57,144 bases of DNA from Clostridia bacterium (GCA_026001225.1 BNZQ01000007.1:1-57144), one strand, 5' to 3'; shown: positions 16,642 through 24,136, counted from the stretch's first letter. A program made the numbers and translations. Notes: generated from the letters alone by a model not told the origin.

Positions 16642-18087
16642 TTATAGCCGCTTTAAACTGTATTCCAACCTCTCTATCGTCATCGGTTTGCCGAACAATT
16701 CGGCAAGCTCGGTCGCGCCGCCGGGCGTGCTTAAGGTCCCCGACAGGGCGATGCGCATGATCCAAAAAAGCGCGGCTTTTTTGAGGCCCTTGCTTTCCGC
16801 GAGGGCGGACGTTTGGGCGAACAGCTCGGCGTTGTTCCATGCGGAAGAGGGGACGGTTTTTAAGAGAGAGAGGATGTCGGGCAGCAAAATGCGCGCCGTC
16901 GCGGCGTCGGTTTTGTTTTTGTCGTTCGCGAACAGGTTTATATCGTAGTCCTCGAATTTGTCGATAAACTCTAACAGGCGGGGGATATCCGAAAAGACCT
17001 CCGTGCGCGTGTGCAGCAGATTGTCGATCAGGGTATACTCAAAGCGGTTGTTTTTGGCCGCCGATTGTTCGTACTGCGGCAAAGCGAGGCGGTGATAGTC
17101 CTCGCGGGGCAATTCCTTGATATACAGAGCGTTGAGCCAACGCAATTTCGGCTCGTCGAAGATCGAGGGGGACTTGGAAATGCCTGCGAGCGAGAACGCC
17201 TCGATCAGCTCCGGCATCGTGAATTTCTCTTTTACGTCTTTTGGGTTCCACCCTAAAAGGGCGATATAATTGATCACGGCCTCTTTGAGGTAGCCTTTTT
17301 TGATCAAGTCCTCGTAGGACGCGTCGCCGCGCCGCTTGGACAGCTTGTTCTGCGCGTCGCGCATGATCGGTTGCAGGTGAATGTACTTCGGCAGCTCCCA
17401 ACCGAACGCGCGGTACAGATGATTGTATTTGGGCGTGCTGGACAGGTATTCGATCCCGCGGATCACGTAGGTGATCCCCATCAAATGATCGTCCACGACG
17501 TTGGCGAAATTGTAAGTCGGCAGGCCGTCGGATTTTAACAGAATGTTGTCCTCTAAATCCTTGTTGTCGATCGTGATATCGCCGAAGATCAAATCGGTGT
17601 AGGTCGTCGCGCCGGTTTCGGGGATATTTTGACGGATCACATAGGAGTCGCCCGCGGTCAGACGCCGTTCGATTTCGGCTCCCGACAGGGACAGGCAATG
17701 CTTGTCGTATTTGGCCGCGCCGTCCGCGTGAAGCTTTTCCAACCGTTCTTTATCGCAAAAGCAATAGTACGCGCCGCCGAGGGCGATCAGCCTTTCGGCG
17801 TATTCCCGATAAATGCTTTTCCGTTGGCTTTGGACATAGGGGCCGCAGGGGCCGCCCACGTCGGGGCCTTCGGTATAGGTCAGACCTACGTCGCGCAGGG
17901 TGTTATAGATGATTTCCACCGCGCCCTTGGTGTAGCGGCCCGCATCGGTGTCCTCGATGCGCAACAGAAAATCGCCGCCGCTCTTTTGAGCGAACAGATA
18001 GGCGTACAGCGCCGTGCGCAGGTTGCCGATATGCATGTACCCCGTCGGGCTGGGGGCGAAACGGGTTCTTACTCGTGTCTCGTTCAT
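16642..18087 (-). CDS. gltX: Glutamyl-tRNA synthetase
   Basis: This 481-residue class I synthetase charges tRNA-Glu. It has HIGN at residues 19-22 (SPTGYMHIGNLRTALYA) and KLSKR near 245-249 (NKLSKRRGD). The zinc-binding region is degenerate (YCFCDKERLEKLHADG keeps two Cys). The C-terminal anticodon-binding domain is complete. It converges with the DUF1016 gene with only 27 bases between stops. Upstream, towards radC, lies family A repeat A6 in the same orientation as this gene. Confidence 0.96.
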   Translation of the reverse strand: MNETRVRTRFAPSPTGYMHIGNLRTALYAYLFAQKSGGDFLLRIEDTDAGRYTKGAVEIIYNTLRDVGLTYTEGPDVGGPCGPYVQSQRKSIYREYAERLIALGGAYYCFCDKERLEKLHADGAAKYDKHCLSLSGAEIERRLTAGDSYVIRQNIPETGATTYTDLIFGDITIDNKDLEDNILLKSDGLPTYNFANVVDDHLMGITYVIRGIEYLSSTPKYNHLYRAFGWELPKYIHLQPIMRDAQNKLSKRRGDASYEDLIKKGYLKEAVINYIALLGWNPKDVKEKFTMPELIEAFSLAGISKSPSIFDEPKLRWLNALYIKELPREDYHRLALPQYEQSAAKNNRFEYTLIDNLLHTRTEVFSDIPRLLEFIDKFEDYDINLFANDKNKTDAATARILLPDILSLLKTVPSSAWNNAELFAQTSALAESKGLKKAALFWIMRIALSGTLSTPGGATELAELFGKPMTIERLEYSLKRL

Positions 18088-18113
18088 GGTTTTAGAGATA
18101 CTCCTCTTTTTTT

Positions 18114-18248
18114 AACTGAAAATTGAAAACTGAAAACTGAAAATTGTTGACCTGTCGCAAAAGAAACTTTTATTATGCTATAAGTCCCTTATCCGCCGAC
18201 AAAGTCATCTTTACGATACTCGGCCGAAATTTTCAATTTTCCTTTTAA
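18114..18248 (-). repeat. Family A element, copy A6 (minus strand)
   Basis: Read on the minus strand it has GAAAATTTCGGCCGAGTATC, TTTGTCGGCGGATAAGG, TATAGCATAATAAAAG and GCGACAGGTC, then an array of TTTTCAG/TTTTCAA units. It separates radC from gltX and follows their direction, as the plus-strand copies do for their genes. Confidence 0.83.
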
Positions 18249-18268
18249 AATAGGCTATGAATTTTCGT

Positions 18269-19072
18269 TCAAAGATTCAAACTGCACCGCCGGACATACA
18301 TCGACAGCATCCCGCGCAGCTTTTCGTTTTGCGAGCCCGACAGGGAATGCAGAATAAAATCGTTTTGGTTATAGGAATAATGCTTGTCCTTGGCGATAAT
18401 AATGTGATCGAGCAGCAGAATTTCAATCGCGGCCAAAGCGACGCAGGAATCCCGCGTGATCGCGTCGTCCTCGGCCGACGGCGTGGGATCGCCGCTGGGG
18501 TGGTTGTGTACGAGAATCACCTTGCTTGCGCCCTGCGTCATCGCGGTCTTGACGACCGTGCGGGTGTTGAGGGCCACGCTTTGGGGCATGTAATCCGTTT
18601 TGGTGTTGCTGTTGATGATCTTGTCGGCGGCGTCCAAACACATGATATAGACCATCTCATAATCCTCGTACATCATTTTGTTCTTGACGAAATCGAGGAC
18701 CTTCTGCGTCGTATTGATCACTTGCGGAATAGGCCCGTTCATCGAGGCGGGCAGCGTCTTGAACGCATGGTACATGACTGACAGATCGACCGCCGCCCGC
18801 GCCGTCATACCCTTGACCGCATCCAATTCGATGGGCGGGGCTTGCAGGACTTTGAGCAGGGAGCCGAATTTCTCGATCAGCCTGTGCGCGATCTCCGATG
18901 TGTTCAGCATCGGCGTGTTGCGGAACAACAGCATTTCCAACACCTCGTGGGGCGCGAAGCTTTCGAGGGACATGTGCGTCAGAAAGCGTTTGTACATTCT
19001 ATCGCGGTGCTCGCTGTGCAGATTGCTGGCTTCCGATTTATAGGGTTTTTTCACGGTGTCGTCCAATTTCAA
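18269..19072 (-). CDS. radC: RadC family JAMM protein
   Basis: RadC-like proteins have an N-terminal helix-hairpin-helix region and a C-terminal JAMM/MPN+ metalloprotease-like domain; their molecular role is unsettled. Here HNHPSGDPTPSAEDD gives the full JAMM zinc motif, preceded by ALNTRTVVKTAMTQGASKVILV. The helical part includes PHEVLEMLLF and KFGSLLKVLQAP. The open frame extends to 19405 but crosses the promoter at 19191-19219, so the true start is lower. TTG 19072 after AAAAAGGCGGA is the best candidate (267 residues); a GTG a little further in is the alternative. Confidence 0.9.
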   Translation of the reverse strand: MKLDDTVKKPYKSEASNLHSEHRDRMYKRFLTHMSLESFAPHEVLEMLLFRNTPMLNTSEIAHRLIEKFGSLLKVLQAPPIELDAVKGMTARAAVDLSVMYHAFKTLPASMNGPIPQVINTTQKVLDFVKNKMMYEDYEMVYIMCLDAADKIINSNTKTDYMPQSVALNTRTVVKTAMTQGASKVILVHNHPSGDPTPSAEDDAITRDSCVALAAIEILLLDHIIIAKDKHYSYNQNDFILHSLSGSQNEKLRGMLSMYVRRCSLNL

Positions 19073-19090
19073 TTCCGCCTTTTTAAGCGG

Positions 19091-19147
19091 GTGTCGTGCA
19101 AGTAACCGACGGCATACAGTTCTCGAACATTTACTTGCGTGACACTC
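19091..19147 (-). promoter_or_regulatory. Stem-loop in the radC leader
   Basis: Two 15-base arms (GTGTCGTGCAAGTAA and TTACTTGCGTGACAC) pair with two mismatches around a loop of about 25 bases. The loop holds a smaller dyad, GTTCTCGAAC. It lies between the radC promoter and the proposed start, so it is transcribed. It may be a regulatory hairpin or a paired protein-binding site. Confidence 0.55.
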
Positions 19148-19190
19148 GCGGTTTTTTGTGGTAAAATATAGAGGGTTTGAATTGTTATCT

Positions 19191-19219
19191 ATTATACAGA
19201 AAATCGTTCCTTTTGACAA
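19191..19219 (-). promoter_or_regulatory. Promoter of radC
   Basis: On the minus strand TTGTCA (19214-19219), a 17-bp spacer and TATAAT (19191-19196) are present. It fixes the transcript start near 19185 and rules out upstream start codons for radC. Confidence 0.82.
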
Positions 19220-19231
19220 GTATAATTGATT

Positions 19232-19300
19232 AAGGTTTTTGGAAAGAGCGCGAGAGAACCGTTTTATAAAAAAGTTCGCTCGCGCGGAATAAAGAATGCA
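19232..19300 (+). repeat. Start-proximal hairpin H1
   Basis: The element reads AAGGTTTTTGGAAAGAGCGC, then an inverted repeat GCGCGAGAGAAC / GTTCGCTCGCGC closing on a TTTTATAAAAAA loop, then GGAATAAAGAATGC. It ends 20 bases before the pepV GTG. It shares its layout with H2, H3 and H4. Confidence 0.75.
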
Positions 19301-19319
19301 AAGAAAAGGAAAATAAACC

Positions 19320-20816
19320 GTGGAGAAAACGACGCAGGCAATTTTAAAAGATTTACGCGAATTGGCGGCGATCCCCAGCGTAAAGGCCGCGCCCGTAAAG
19401 GGCAAACCGTTCGGGACGGAAATCGGCCGCGCTCTCGATTGGTTTTTGGAAAAGGGCCGCGCGTTCGGGCTGACCGCCTTGAACGCCGACGGGTACGCCG
19501 GACATTTGGAAATTCCCGGAAAGCCGGACGGAAAATTGGCGGGCGTGTTGGTGCATCTGGACGTCGTACCCGCCGCCGACGGGGGGTGGCCGACGCCGCC
19601 GTTTCATCCGAAAGAGATCGACGGCCGTTTGGTCGGGCGCGGCGTGACCGACGATAAGGGCGCGGCGGTCGTGCTGCTGCACGTTTTGAAAGCCGTCAAA
19701 GAGCGGGGCGCGCCGCTGAAAAATACGGTGCGGCTGATCGCGGGCTGCGACGAGGAAAGCGGTAGCGCGTGTGTCCGGCATTATTTTCAATCGCAGCCGA
19801 TGCCGGACTTCGGCTTTTCGCCGGACGCCGACTTTCCGCTGATCTTTGCCGAAAAGCACATTATACGTTTGCACATAACCTTAAAGAGCGCGGCGGCGGG
19901 GAAAGGGATCGGCCGGATTTTAGGGGATTTTACGGAAAACGTCGTGCCCGAATACGCGGGAGCGGAAATCAATAAGGGCAATATGCACAATGCACAATTC
20001 AAGGGGACAGGGGACAGGGGACAGGGAGTAGGGAACAGGGAACAGGGGACAGGGAACAGGGAACAGGGAAAGGATAGTGGTCAGTGGTCAGTGGTCAGTA
20101 GTCAGTTAGCGGACGATAGCAAGGGACAAGGGACAAGTGACGGGGGACAAGCAAAGGATAAGACCGATCATTGTGAATTGTGCCTTGTGAATTGTGAATG
20201 GGAAACCGTTCATTGCCACGGCAGGGCGGCGCACTCGATGGAGTGTTTTAAGGGCGATAACGCGCTGTGGAAGCTGTGCGCGGAACTGCGGAAACGGTTT
20301 CCGGACGACGCGGCTTTGGCGTTCATAGCGGATAAAATTTGCGGCGAGACCGACGGCAAGAAATTGGGGATTGCTTGCGACGACGGGATCAGCGGCGCGC
20401 TGACCTGTAATTTTTCGACGTTGAAGGTGAAAGCGGGCGCATTGGAATTGACGCTGGACGTCCGTTGCCCCGTGGGGAAGAGACCGGAGGAAATCGCGGA
20501 CGCCGTAAAGCGGGCCTTGCCCGAGGGCGGGACGCTGGAGGCGGGAATCAACAAGGGGTTCGCGCTGGAAAAGGACGATCCGATTCTTCGGGTTTTACTG
20601 GATTCGTACCGCAAGGTCACGGGCCGAGAGGACGGGCCGAAAGCGAGCGGCGGGGGAACCTACGCGCGGTATTTAAAGCGCGCCGCGGCTTTCGGGCCGA
20701 TGTTTGAAGGCACGGATTACAAAATCCACGCGGCGGGCGAAAACTTGCCCGTCGATGAGATCGGCAAGCTGTTTGAGATATATTATAACGCGGTACTCGG
20801 AATCGGGAATTTATAG
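19320..20816 (+). CDS. pepV: PepV-like M20 dipeptidase with in-frame repeat insert
   Basis: This is a zinc-dependent M20 peptidase of the PepV/dipeptidase group. Motifs are VLVHLDVVPA (metal His79), GRGVTDDKGAA, GCDEESGS (catalytic Glu pair), FSPDADFPL and the C-terminal GGGTYAR. Start GTG 19320 follows AAAGGA by nine bases. Residues about 221-297 (NKGNMHNAQF to CELCLVNCEWE) are not family sequence. They are the translation of a composite heptamer repeat inserted in frame, in the loop before VHCHGRAAHS of the lid domain. Without it the length is about 420. The insert keeps the frame open, so the enzyme may remain active. Confidence 0.88.
   Translation: MEKTTQAILKDLRELAAIPSVKAAPVKGKPFGTEIGRALDWFLEKGRAFGLTALNADGYAGHLEIPGKPDGKLAGVLVHLDVVPAADGGWPTPPFHPKEIDGRLVGRGVTDDKGAAVVLLHVLKAVKERGAPLKNTVRLIAGCDEESGSACVRHYFQSQPMPDFGFSPDADFPLIFAEKHIIRLHITLKSAAAGKGIGRILGDFTENVVPEYAGAEINKGNMHNAQFKGTGDRGQGVGNREQGTGNREQGKDSGQWSVVSSQLADDSKGQGTSDGGQAKDKTDHCELCLVNCEWETVHCHGRAAHSMECFKGDNALWKLCAELRKRFPDDAALAFIADKICGETDGKKLGIACDDGISGALTCNFSTLKVKAGALELTLDVRCPVGKRPEEIADAVKRALPEGGTLEAGINKGFALEKDDPILRVLLDSYRKVTGREDGPKASGGGTYARYLKRAAAFGPMFEGTDYKIHAAGENLPVDEIGKLFEIYYNAVLGIGNL
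19981..20208 (+). repeat. Composite heptamer element inside pepV
   Basis: In order: ATGCACA units, a run of GGGGACA/GGGAACA units, GTGGTCA units, a unique 52-bp segment (20109-20160), then GTGAATT/GTGCCTT units that are inverted relative to the first. Its length is a multiple of three and it is open in the pepV frame, giving a periodic peptide of GNREQGT type. The 52-bp segment is identical to 20915-20966 on the other strand. Confidence 0.9.
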
Positions 20817-21566
20817 GGCCGAAGAACCTCCGTCGTCTTTCGGCGGCGGAGATTCTTCACTCACGGAAGAATGACACTCCTTTAACTGACCGCTGACCAT
20901 TGACCACTGACCACTATCCTTTGCTTGTCCCCCGTCACTTGTCCCTTGTCCCTTGCTATCGTCCGCTGACTGACCACTGACCACTGACCACTGACCATTG
21001 TCGGATTGCGCGCCGTCCTTGCCGCCCGTTGCTTTTAGATACGCCTTGACGCCCGCATACAACGGCAGCCCCAAGCCGTAAACGGCGAGGCTTTGTCCGA
21101 TCGCAAGCGAGAGAAAGCCCGATAGGTAGATCAGGAACGGGGCGGAAACGGCAATGCCGATGCTCTCCAGATCGCCGCCGATATAGGCGAAGATGATCAG
21201 GGGGACGATCAAGGCGTTGACCAACACGGGCGGAACCGCCGCCAAACAGATATGCTTTTTCAAGCGGCAACCGATCAGGTAGGTGAGAAAAGCCGCGATT
21301 AGGGTCGCCAACGTGCCGAATACCATGTCCGTCCACATACCCGTGAAGACGTTGCTGATCAAGCACCCGATTGTGACGCCGATCACCGCTTCGGGCAGGA
21401 GAGCGGGCAGGATCGTGAACGCTTCCGCAAAGCGCAGCTGAATCGGCCCGTAAGAAAGGGGCGCGGCGAGAATCGTGATCACGGAGTAGAGGGCGGCGAT
21501 CACGGCGGCGCGGGTCATTTGCTTGATATTCAAGCGGACGAGAGGGGAAAAGAAAGATTTGAACAT
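20811..21566 (-). CDS. queT: QueT family transporter with repeat-derived tail
   Basis: This is a QueT-type integral membrane protein, the substrate-binding (S) subunit of an ECF importer for queuosine precursors. The core has the family sequence APLSYGPIQLRFAEAFTILP, GCLISNVFTGMWTDMVFG and TLATLIAAFLTYL, with about six helices. AGGAGG lies eight bases before the ATG. The family usually ends near residue 185. Here about 65 more residues follow (GQWSVVSGQSADDSKGQGTS onward), encoded entirely by heptamer repeats. This tail contains the same peptide, ADDSKGQGTSDGGQAKD, as the PepV insert. The gene ends convergently with pepV, overlapping its last codons. Confidence 0.9.
   Translation of the reverse strand: MFKSFFSPLVRLNIKQMTRAAVIAALYSVITILAAPLSYGPIQLRFAEAFTILPALLPEAVIGVTIGCLISNVFTGMWTDMVFGTLATLIAAFLTYLIGCRLKKHICLAAVPPVLVNALIVPLIIFAYIGGDLESIGIAVSAPFLIYLSGFLSLAIGQSLAVYGLGLPLYAGVKAYLKATGGKDGAQSDNGQWSVVSGQSADDSKGQGTSDGGQAKDSGQWSMVSGQLKECHSSVSEESPPPKDDGGSSAL
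20845..21003 (-). repeat. Composite heptamer element forming the queT 3' end
   Basis: TGACCAC-type arrays (20886-20914 and 20967-21003) flank the 52-bp segment 20915-20966, identical in inverse orientation to 20109-20160. Next to it, 20847-20875 holds a GATTCTTC/GGAAGAAT hairpin followed by GACAC, similar to the core of the element at 12700-12852. Confidence 0.9.
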
Positions 21567-21585
21567 GAAAGGGACCTCCTGTTTT

Positions 21586-21656
21586 TATTCAAAAAAGAAA
21601 TAGGATAGATTTATTTCTTTTTCCTGCGGGTTTTCAGGCACCGCATGAATCATGGT
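21586..21656 (-). promoter_or_regulatory. Structured leader before queT, possible preQ1 sensor
   Basis: On the minus strand, between the aroK stop and the queT ribosome site, there is a hairpin TGCGG / CCGCA with an 11-base loop. It is followed by an A-rich tail (GGAAAAAGAAAT). QueT genes are often controlled by preQ1 riboswitches, and a short stem plus A-rich tail is their general plan. The loop does not match the class I consensus that I know, so this is only a candidate. Confidence 0.3.
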
Positions 21657-21685
21657 AACTGATAAATGACGTCGGTCGTTTATTT

Positions 21686-22225
21686 TTACTTATAGAACTT
21701 GATGATCTCCTCCTGAATCCTTTCGACGGTTTCCGCCACCGAAAGGCCGGTGTTGTCCACGACGATATCGGCGTATTTTTCGTATCGTTCCCGCCGCCGA
21801 TCCGCGAGTTGTTTCAGCTTGCGCGCTTTGAAAAAGCCCTGCAACAGCGGACGGTTTTTGTCGCGCTTTAAGCGGCCCGCAAGCTCCTTCGGATTGCAGG
21901 TCAAAAGGATGATCAGTCCGTACCGCTTCAATTTTTCCATGTTGTCGTCACGCTCCGGCACGCCGCCGCCCGTCGCGATGACGGTGTTCTCGAAGTAGTA
22001 AACGCGGTCCACAATCTTTGCCTCGAGGTCGCGGAAAGCGTCCTCGCCGTATTGTTTGAAGCATTCGGCAATCTTCATGCCGTACTCGAACTCGAAAAAG
22101 GCGTCCGTGTCCATGAAGTGCATTTCCAAACGGTCGGCAAGGAGTTTGCCCGCCGAGGTCTTGTACGTCCCCATCATGCCGATCAAGACGATATTGGTGA
22201 TTAAAACTTTATTTGTTCCGCTCAT
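21686..22225 (-). CDS. aroK: Shikimate kinase with unusual P-loop
   Basis: Shikimate kinase phosphorylates shikimate in the chorismate pathway. The 179-residue protein starts at ATG 22225, five bases after AAAGGA. It has the MDTD metal/substrate motif (residues 38-41), the ATGGGVP substrate motif and the lid RDKNRPLL. The Walker A motif is GMMGTYKT (16-23). The Gly before the P-loop Lys, nearly invariant in this family, is Tyr here, encoded by an unambiguous TAC. It is in one direction with aroQ and aroE, forming a shikimate gene group. Confidence 0.9.
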   Translation of the reverse strand: MSGTNKVLITNIVLIGMMGTYKTSAGKLLADRLEMHFMDTDAFFEFEYGMKIAECFKQYGEDAFRDLEAKIVDRVYYFENTVIATGGGVPERDDNMEKLKRYGLIILLTCNPKELAGRLKRDKNRPLLQGFFKARKLKQLADRRRERYEKYADIVVDNTGLSVAETVERIQEEIIKFYK

Positions 22226-22334
22226 ATATTCCTTTACGGGGAAACGTGCTTTATCGCTTTTTTCTTTAAGACGGCCCATCACGGGTTGCCCGTCAAAAGA
22301 AAGCCGCAACGGGAAAAAGAAAAAGAGGATTGGT

Positions 22335-22763
22335 TTACGTCGTAAGGTTGATTAGGGCTTCCACGGCCAAACGGTAGCTGTCGGGGCCGAAGCCCGAAAT
22401 CACGCCGCGGCAGACGGGGCTGATCACCGACGTGTGCCGGAATTCCTCCGGCCGCGCCCACAGGTTGGATACATGCACCTCGACGATCGGGCATTTCAGA
22501 ATGGCAAGCGCGTCGCGGATCGCGTGAGAGTAGTGCGAGTACGCGCCCGCGTTGATAATCACGCCGTCCGCCGCCGTTTGTTTTTGGATCTGGTCGATCA
22601 GCGCGCCCTCGCTGTTGCTCTGAAAGAACGTGAAAGCGGCGCCGGGGAAACGTTTGGCAAGGCCGGCGTTGATATCGTCCAACCGGACGCCGCCGTACAC
22701 GCTTTCGCGCAGGTGCAGCACGTTTAAATTCGGGCCGTTGATGACTGTTATATTGCGTTTCAT
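22335..22763 (-). CDS. aroQ: Type II 3-dehydroquinate dehydratase
   Basis: This enzyme converts 3-dehydroquinate to 3-dehydroshikimate as a dodecamer. The 142-residue length is typical. NGPNLNVLHLRES precedes the catalytic Tyr23 (SVYGG). Then come QSNSEGALIDQIQ, NAGAYSHYSHAIRDAL (Asn71, His80) and EVHVSNLWARPEEFR (His97). The usual LLG-x-REP block has become VLHLRES, a mild variation. It lies between aroE and aroK on the same strand, separated from aroE by a heptamer element. Confidence 0.95.
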   Translation of the reverse strand: MKRNITVINGPNLNVLHLRESVYGGVRLDDINAGLAKRFPGAAFTFFQSNSEGALIDQIQKQTAADGVIINAGAYSHYSHAIRDALAILKCPIVEVHVSNLWARPEEFRHTSVISPVCRGVISGFGPDSYRLAVEALINLTT

Positions 22764-22775
22764 ATAATACCTCTT

Positions 22776-22848
22776 TGTTAGTGGTCAGTGGTTAGTTATC
22801 GGATTTATCCTTTTAACTGACCACTGACCACTAACCACTATATACTTT
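22776..22848 (-). repeat. TGACCAC-type heptamer hairpin between aroE and aroQ
   Basis: Units GTTAGTGGTCAGTGGTTAGT (22778-22797) face the inverted array AACTGACCACTGACCACTAA near 22816-22840. A spacer of about 20 bases lies between them. The arms are complementary, giving a long hairpin inside the aro gene group. Confidence 0.8.
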
Positions 22849-23632
22849 CCACGACGCGCCGCACCTTCTCTGTCGGCAACGTAATTCCCTGCCAAAGGTA
22901 TTCGGCGCGCAAGGCCTGATAAAACAGCATCGCCGCGCCGTTGGCCGTCTTTAAGCCCGCCCGTTTCGCGAGCTTTAAAAACTCCGTTTCGCGGGGGTTG
23001 TAGATGATATCCGCCGCGGCCTTGAACGCGCGGAACGGGAAATCGGCGGGGACGGGGCATTCGCCCGCTTTCAGGCCCGCCGACGTACAGTTGATCACCG
23101 CGTAATAGCCGCTTTTGGGCAGCTCGCGGGTCGCCGTCACGTGGTCGCCCAAAGCGTCCGCCACCGCGGCGGCGTTCTCGTAGGTGCGGTTCCAAAGGAC
23201 GACGCGGGGACACATTTTGCGCAAAGCCTGCGCGACCGCCCGCGCGCCGCCGCCCGCGCCCAAAATCAGAACGTCGCGGTCCTTTAATTGAATCGAATGA
23301 TAAATCAGGCTGTCCGCAAAGCCCGCCGCGTCGGTGTTGTGCCCGATCAGCTTTCCGTCCGGCGTCCGCGTGACCGTGTTGACCGCGCCCGCCGCCTCCG
23401 CGCTGATATCCAGCTTGTCCAAGTATTTGCCGATTTCGATCTTATAGGGCTTGGTGATATTGAAGCCGTCATAGGTTGCCCGAAGGTGCGCGGCGCGTTC
23501 GGGAAATTCTTCGGGCGGGAAATCGAAAACGTCGTAGACCGCCGGAACGCCCGCGAGACGGCAAATCTCTCCGTGCACAAACGGCGAACGGGTAAAAGCG
23601 ATTTCACGGCCGATCAGCGCGAAGCGTTTCAT
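22838..23632 (-). CDS. aroE: Shikimate dehydrogenase
   Basis: AroE reduces 3-dehydroshikimate with NADPH. The 264-residue protein has the substrate Ser region FTRSPFVHGE, GFNITKPYK with catalytic Lys64, NTDAAGF with Asp101 and the dinucleotide motif LGAGGGARAVA. The NADP-specifying NRT is present in LWNRTYENA. It is the first gene of aroE-aroQ-aroK on the minus strand. No strong promoter was identified upstream; a heptamer array (AAAGTAA type) and three hairpins precede it. Confidence 0.95.
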   Translation of the reverse strand: MKRFALIGREIAFTRSPFVHGEICRLAGVPAVYDVFDFPPEEFPERAAHLRATYDGFNITKPYKIEIGKYLDKLDISAEAAGAVNTVTRTPDGKLIGHNTDAAGFADSLIYHSIQLKDRDVLILGAGGGARAVAQALRKMCPRVVLWNRTYENAAAVADALGDHVTATRELPKSGYYAVINCTSAGLKAGECPVPADFPFRAFKAAADIIYNPRETEFLKLAKRAGLKTANGAAMLFYQALRAEYLWQGITLPTEKVRRVVESI

Positions 23633-23653
23633 GGGAATAGTATAGCATATTTA

Positions 23654-23902
23654 AAGTAAAAAGTAAAAGGTAAAAAGTGAAAGGTTGCGTTTACGGGGGG
23701 ACTTCGCTCATTCGTCTGTCGGTCAAGACGGCATGCGTGTCCTCAATTCGCTCGTGCCCCCCGTATAGCCTCTCTGTTGAAAACCGCTATTCCGCTCCCA
23801 CGCCCATCAGGCGGGCCGCAGTCGCGCTCATACGCGGTTTTCATTAAGGGCGCGAAATCAGGCAAAGCCCGATTTCGCGGGAGCTCTTTTTGCGCCTAAC
23901 CG
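23654..23902. repeat. AAAGTAA heptamer array and three inverted repeats
   Basis: This 270-base non-coding stretch begins with heptamers AAAGTAA, AAAGTAA, AAGGTAA and AAAGTGA (23653-23680). Three inverted repeats follow: ACGGGGGG/CCCCCCGT (23693-23764), GAAAACCGC/GCGGTTTTC (23779-23842) and CGCGAAATC/GATTTCGCG (23851-23879). The last is a tight hairpin with an 11-base loop. No open frame of interest was seen. Confidence 0.65.
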
Positions 23903-24136
23903 TCATTCTATTTTTACTTTTGTTCCGTCATAGTTTTCTATTCCTATCAGATATCCCGCCGACACGTCAAAAATGCGGCATAGGATGATTAGACTTTCTA
24001 AATTCGGTTGCGTTTTTCCTTGCTCCCAATGCAGGTAAGATACTTGCGATAGGTTAAGCAGCTTGGCGATCTCTCTTTGCGTCAAACCGTTCTGTATTCT
24101 TAATTCCTTCAATCTATCTTTAAATGGTGGTTTCAT
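23903..24136 (-). CDS. Small XRE-family repressor
   Basis: This 77-residue helix-turn-helix protein of the Cro/CI type consists of one domain: LRIQNGLTQREIAKLLNLSQVSYLHWEQG, then PNLESLIILCRIFDVSAGYLIG. TATAAT lies nine bases before the ATG with no ribosome site, so the message may be nearly leaderless. The palindrome TAGCATTATGCTA overlaps this -10 and is a candidate operator. It lies 22 bases from a second XRE gene in the same direction. The DNA is more AT-rich than the neighbouring aro genes. Confidence 0.88.
   Translation of the reverse strand: MKPPFKDRLKELRIQNGLTQREIAKLLNLSQVSYLHWEQGKTQPNLESLIILCRIFDVSAGYLIGIENYDGTKVKIE

Noticed and set aside
19073..19405. 111-residue N-terminal extension of RadC
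   Set aside because: It would run across the radC promoter (19191-19219) and its leader hairpin.
19981..20208. CRISPR array in the pepV repeats
   Set aside because: Units are 7 bp, degenerate and without spacers, and they are open in the gene frame. No cas genes are present.
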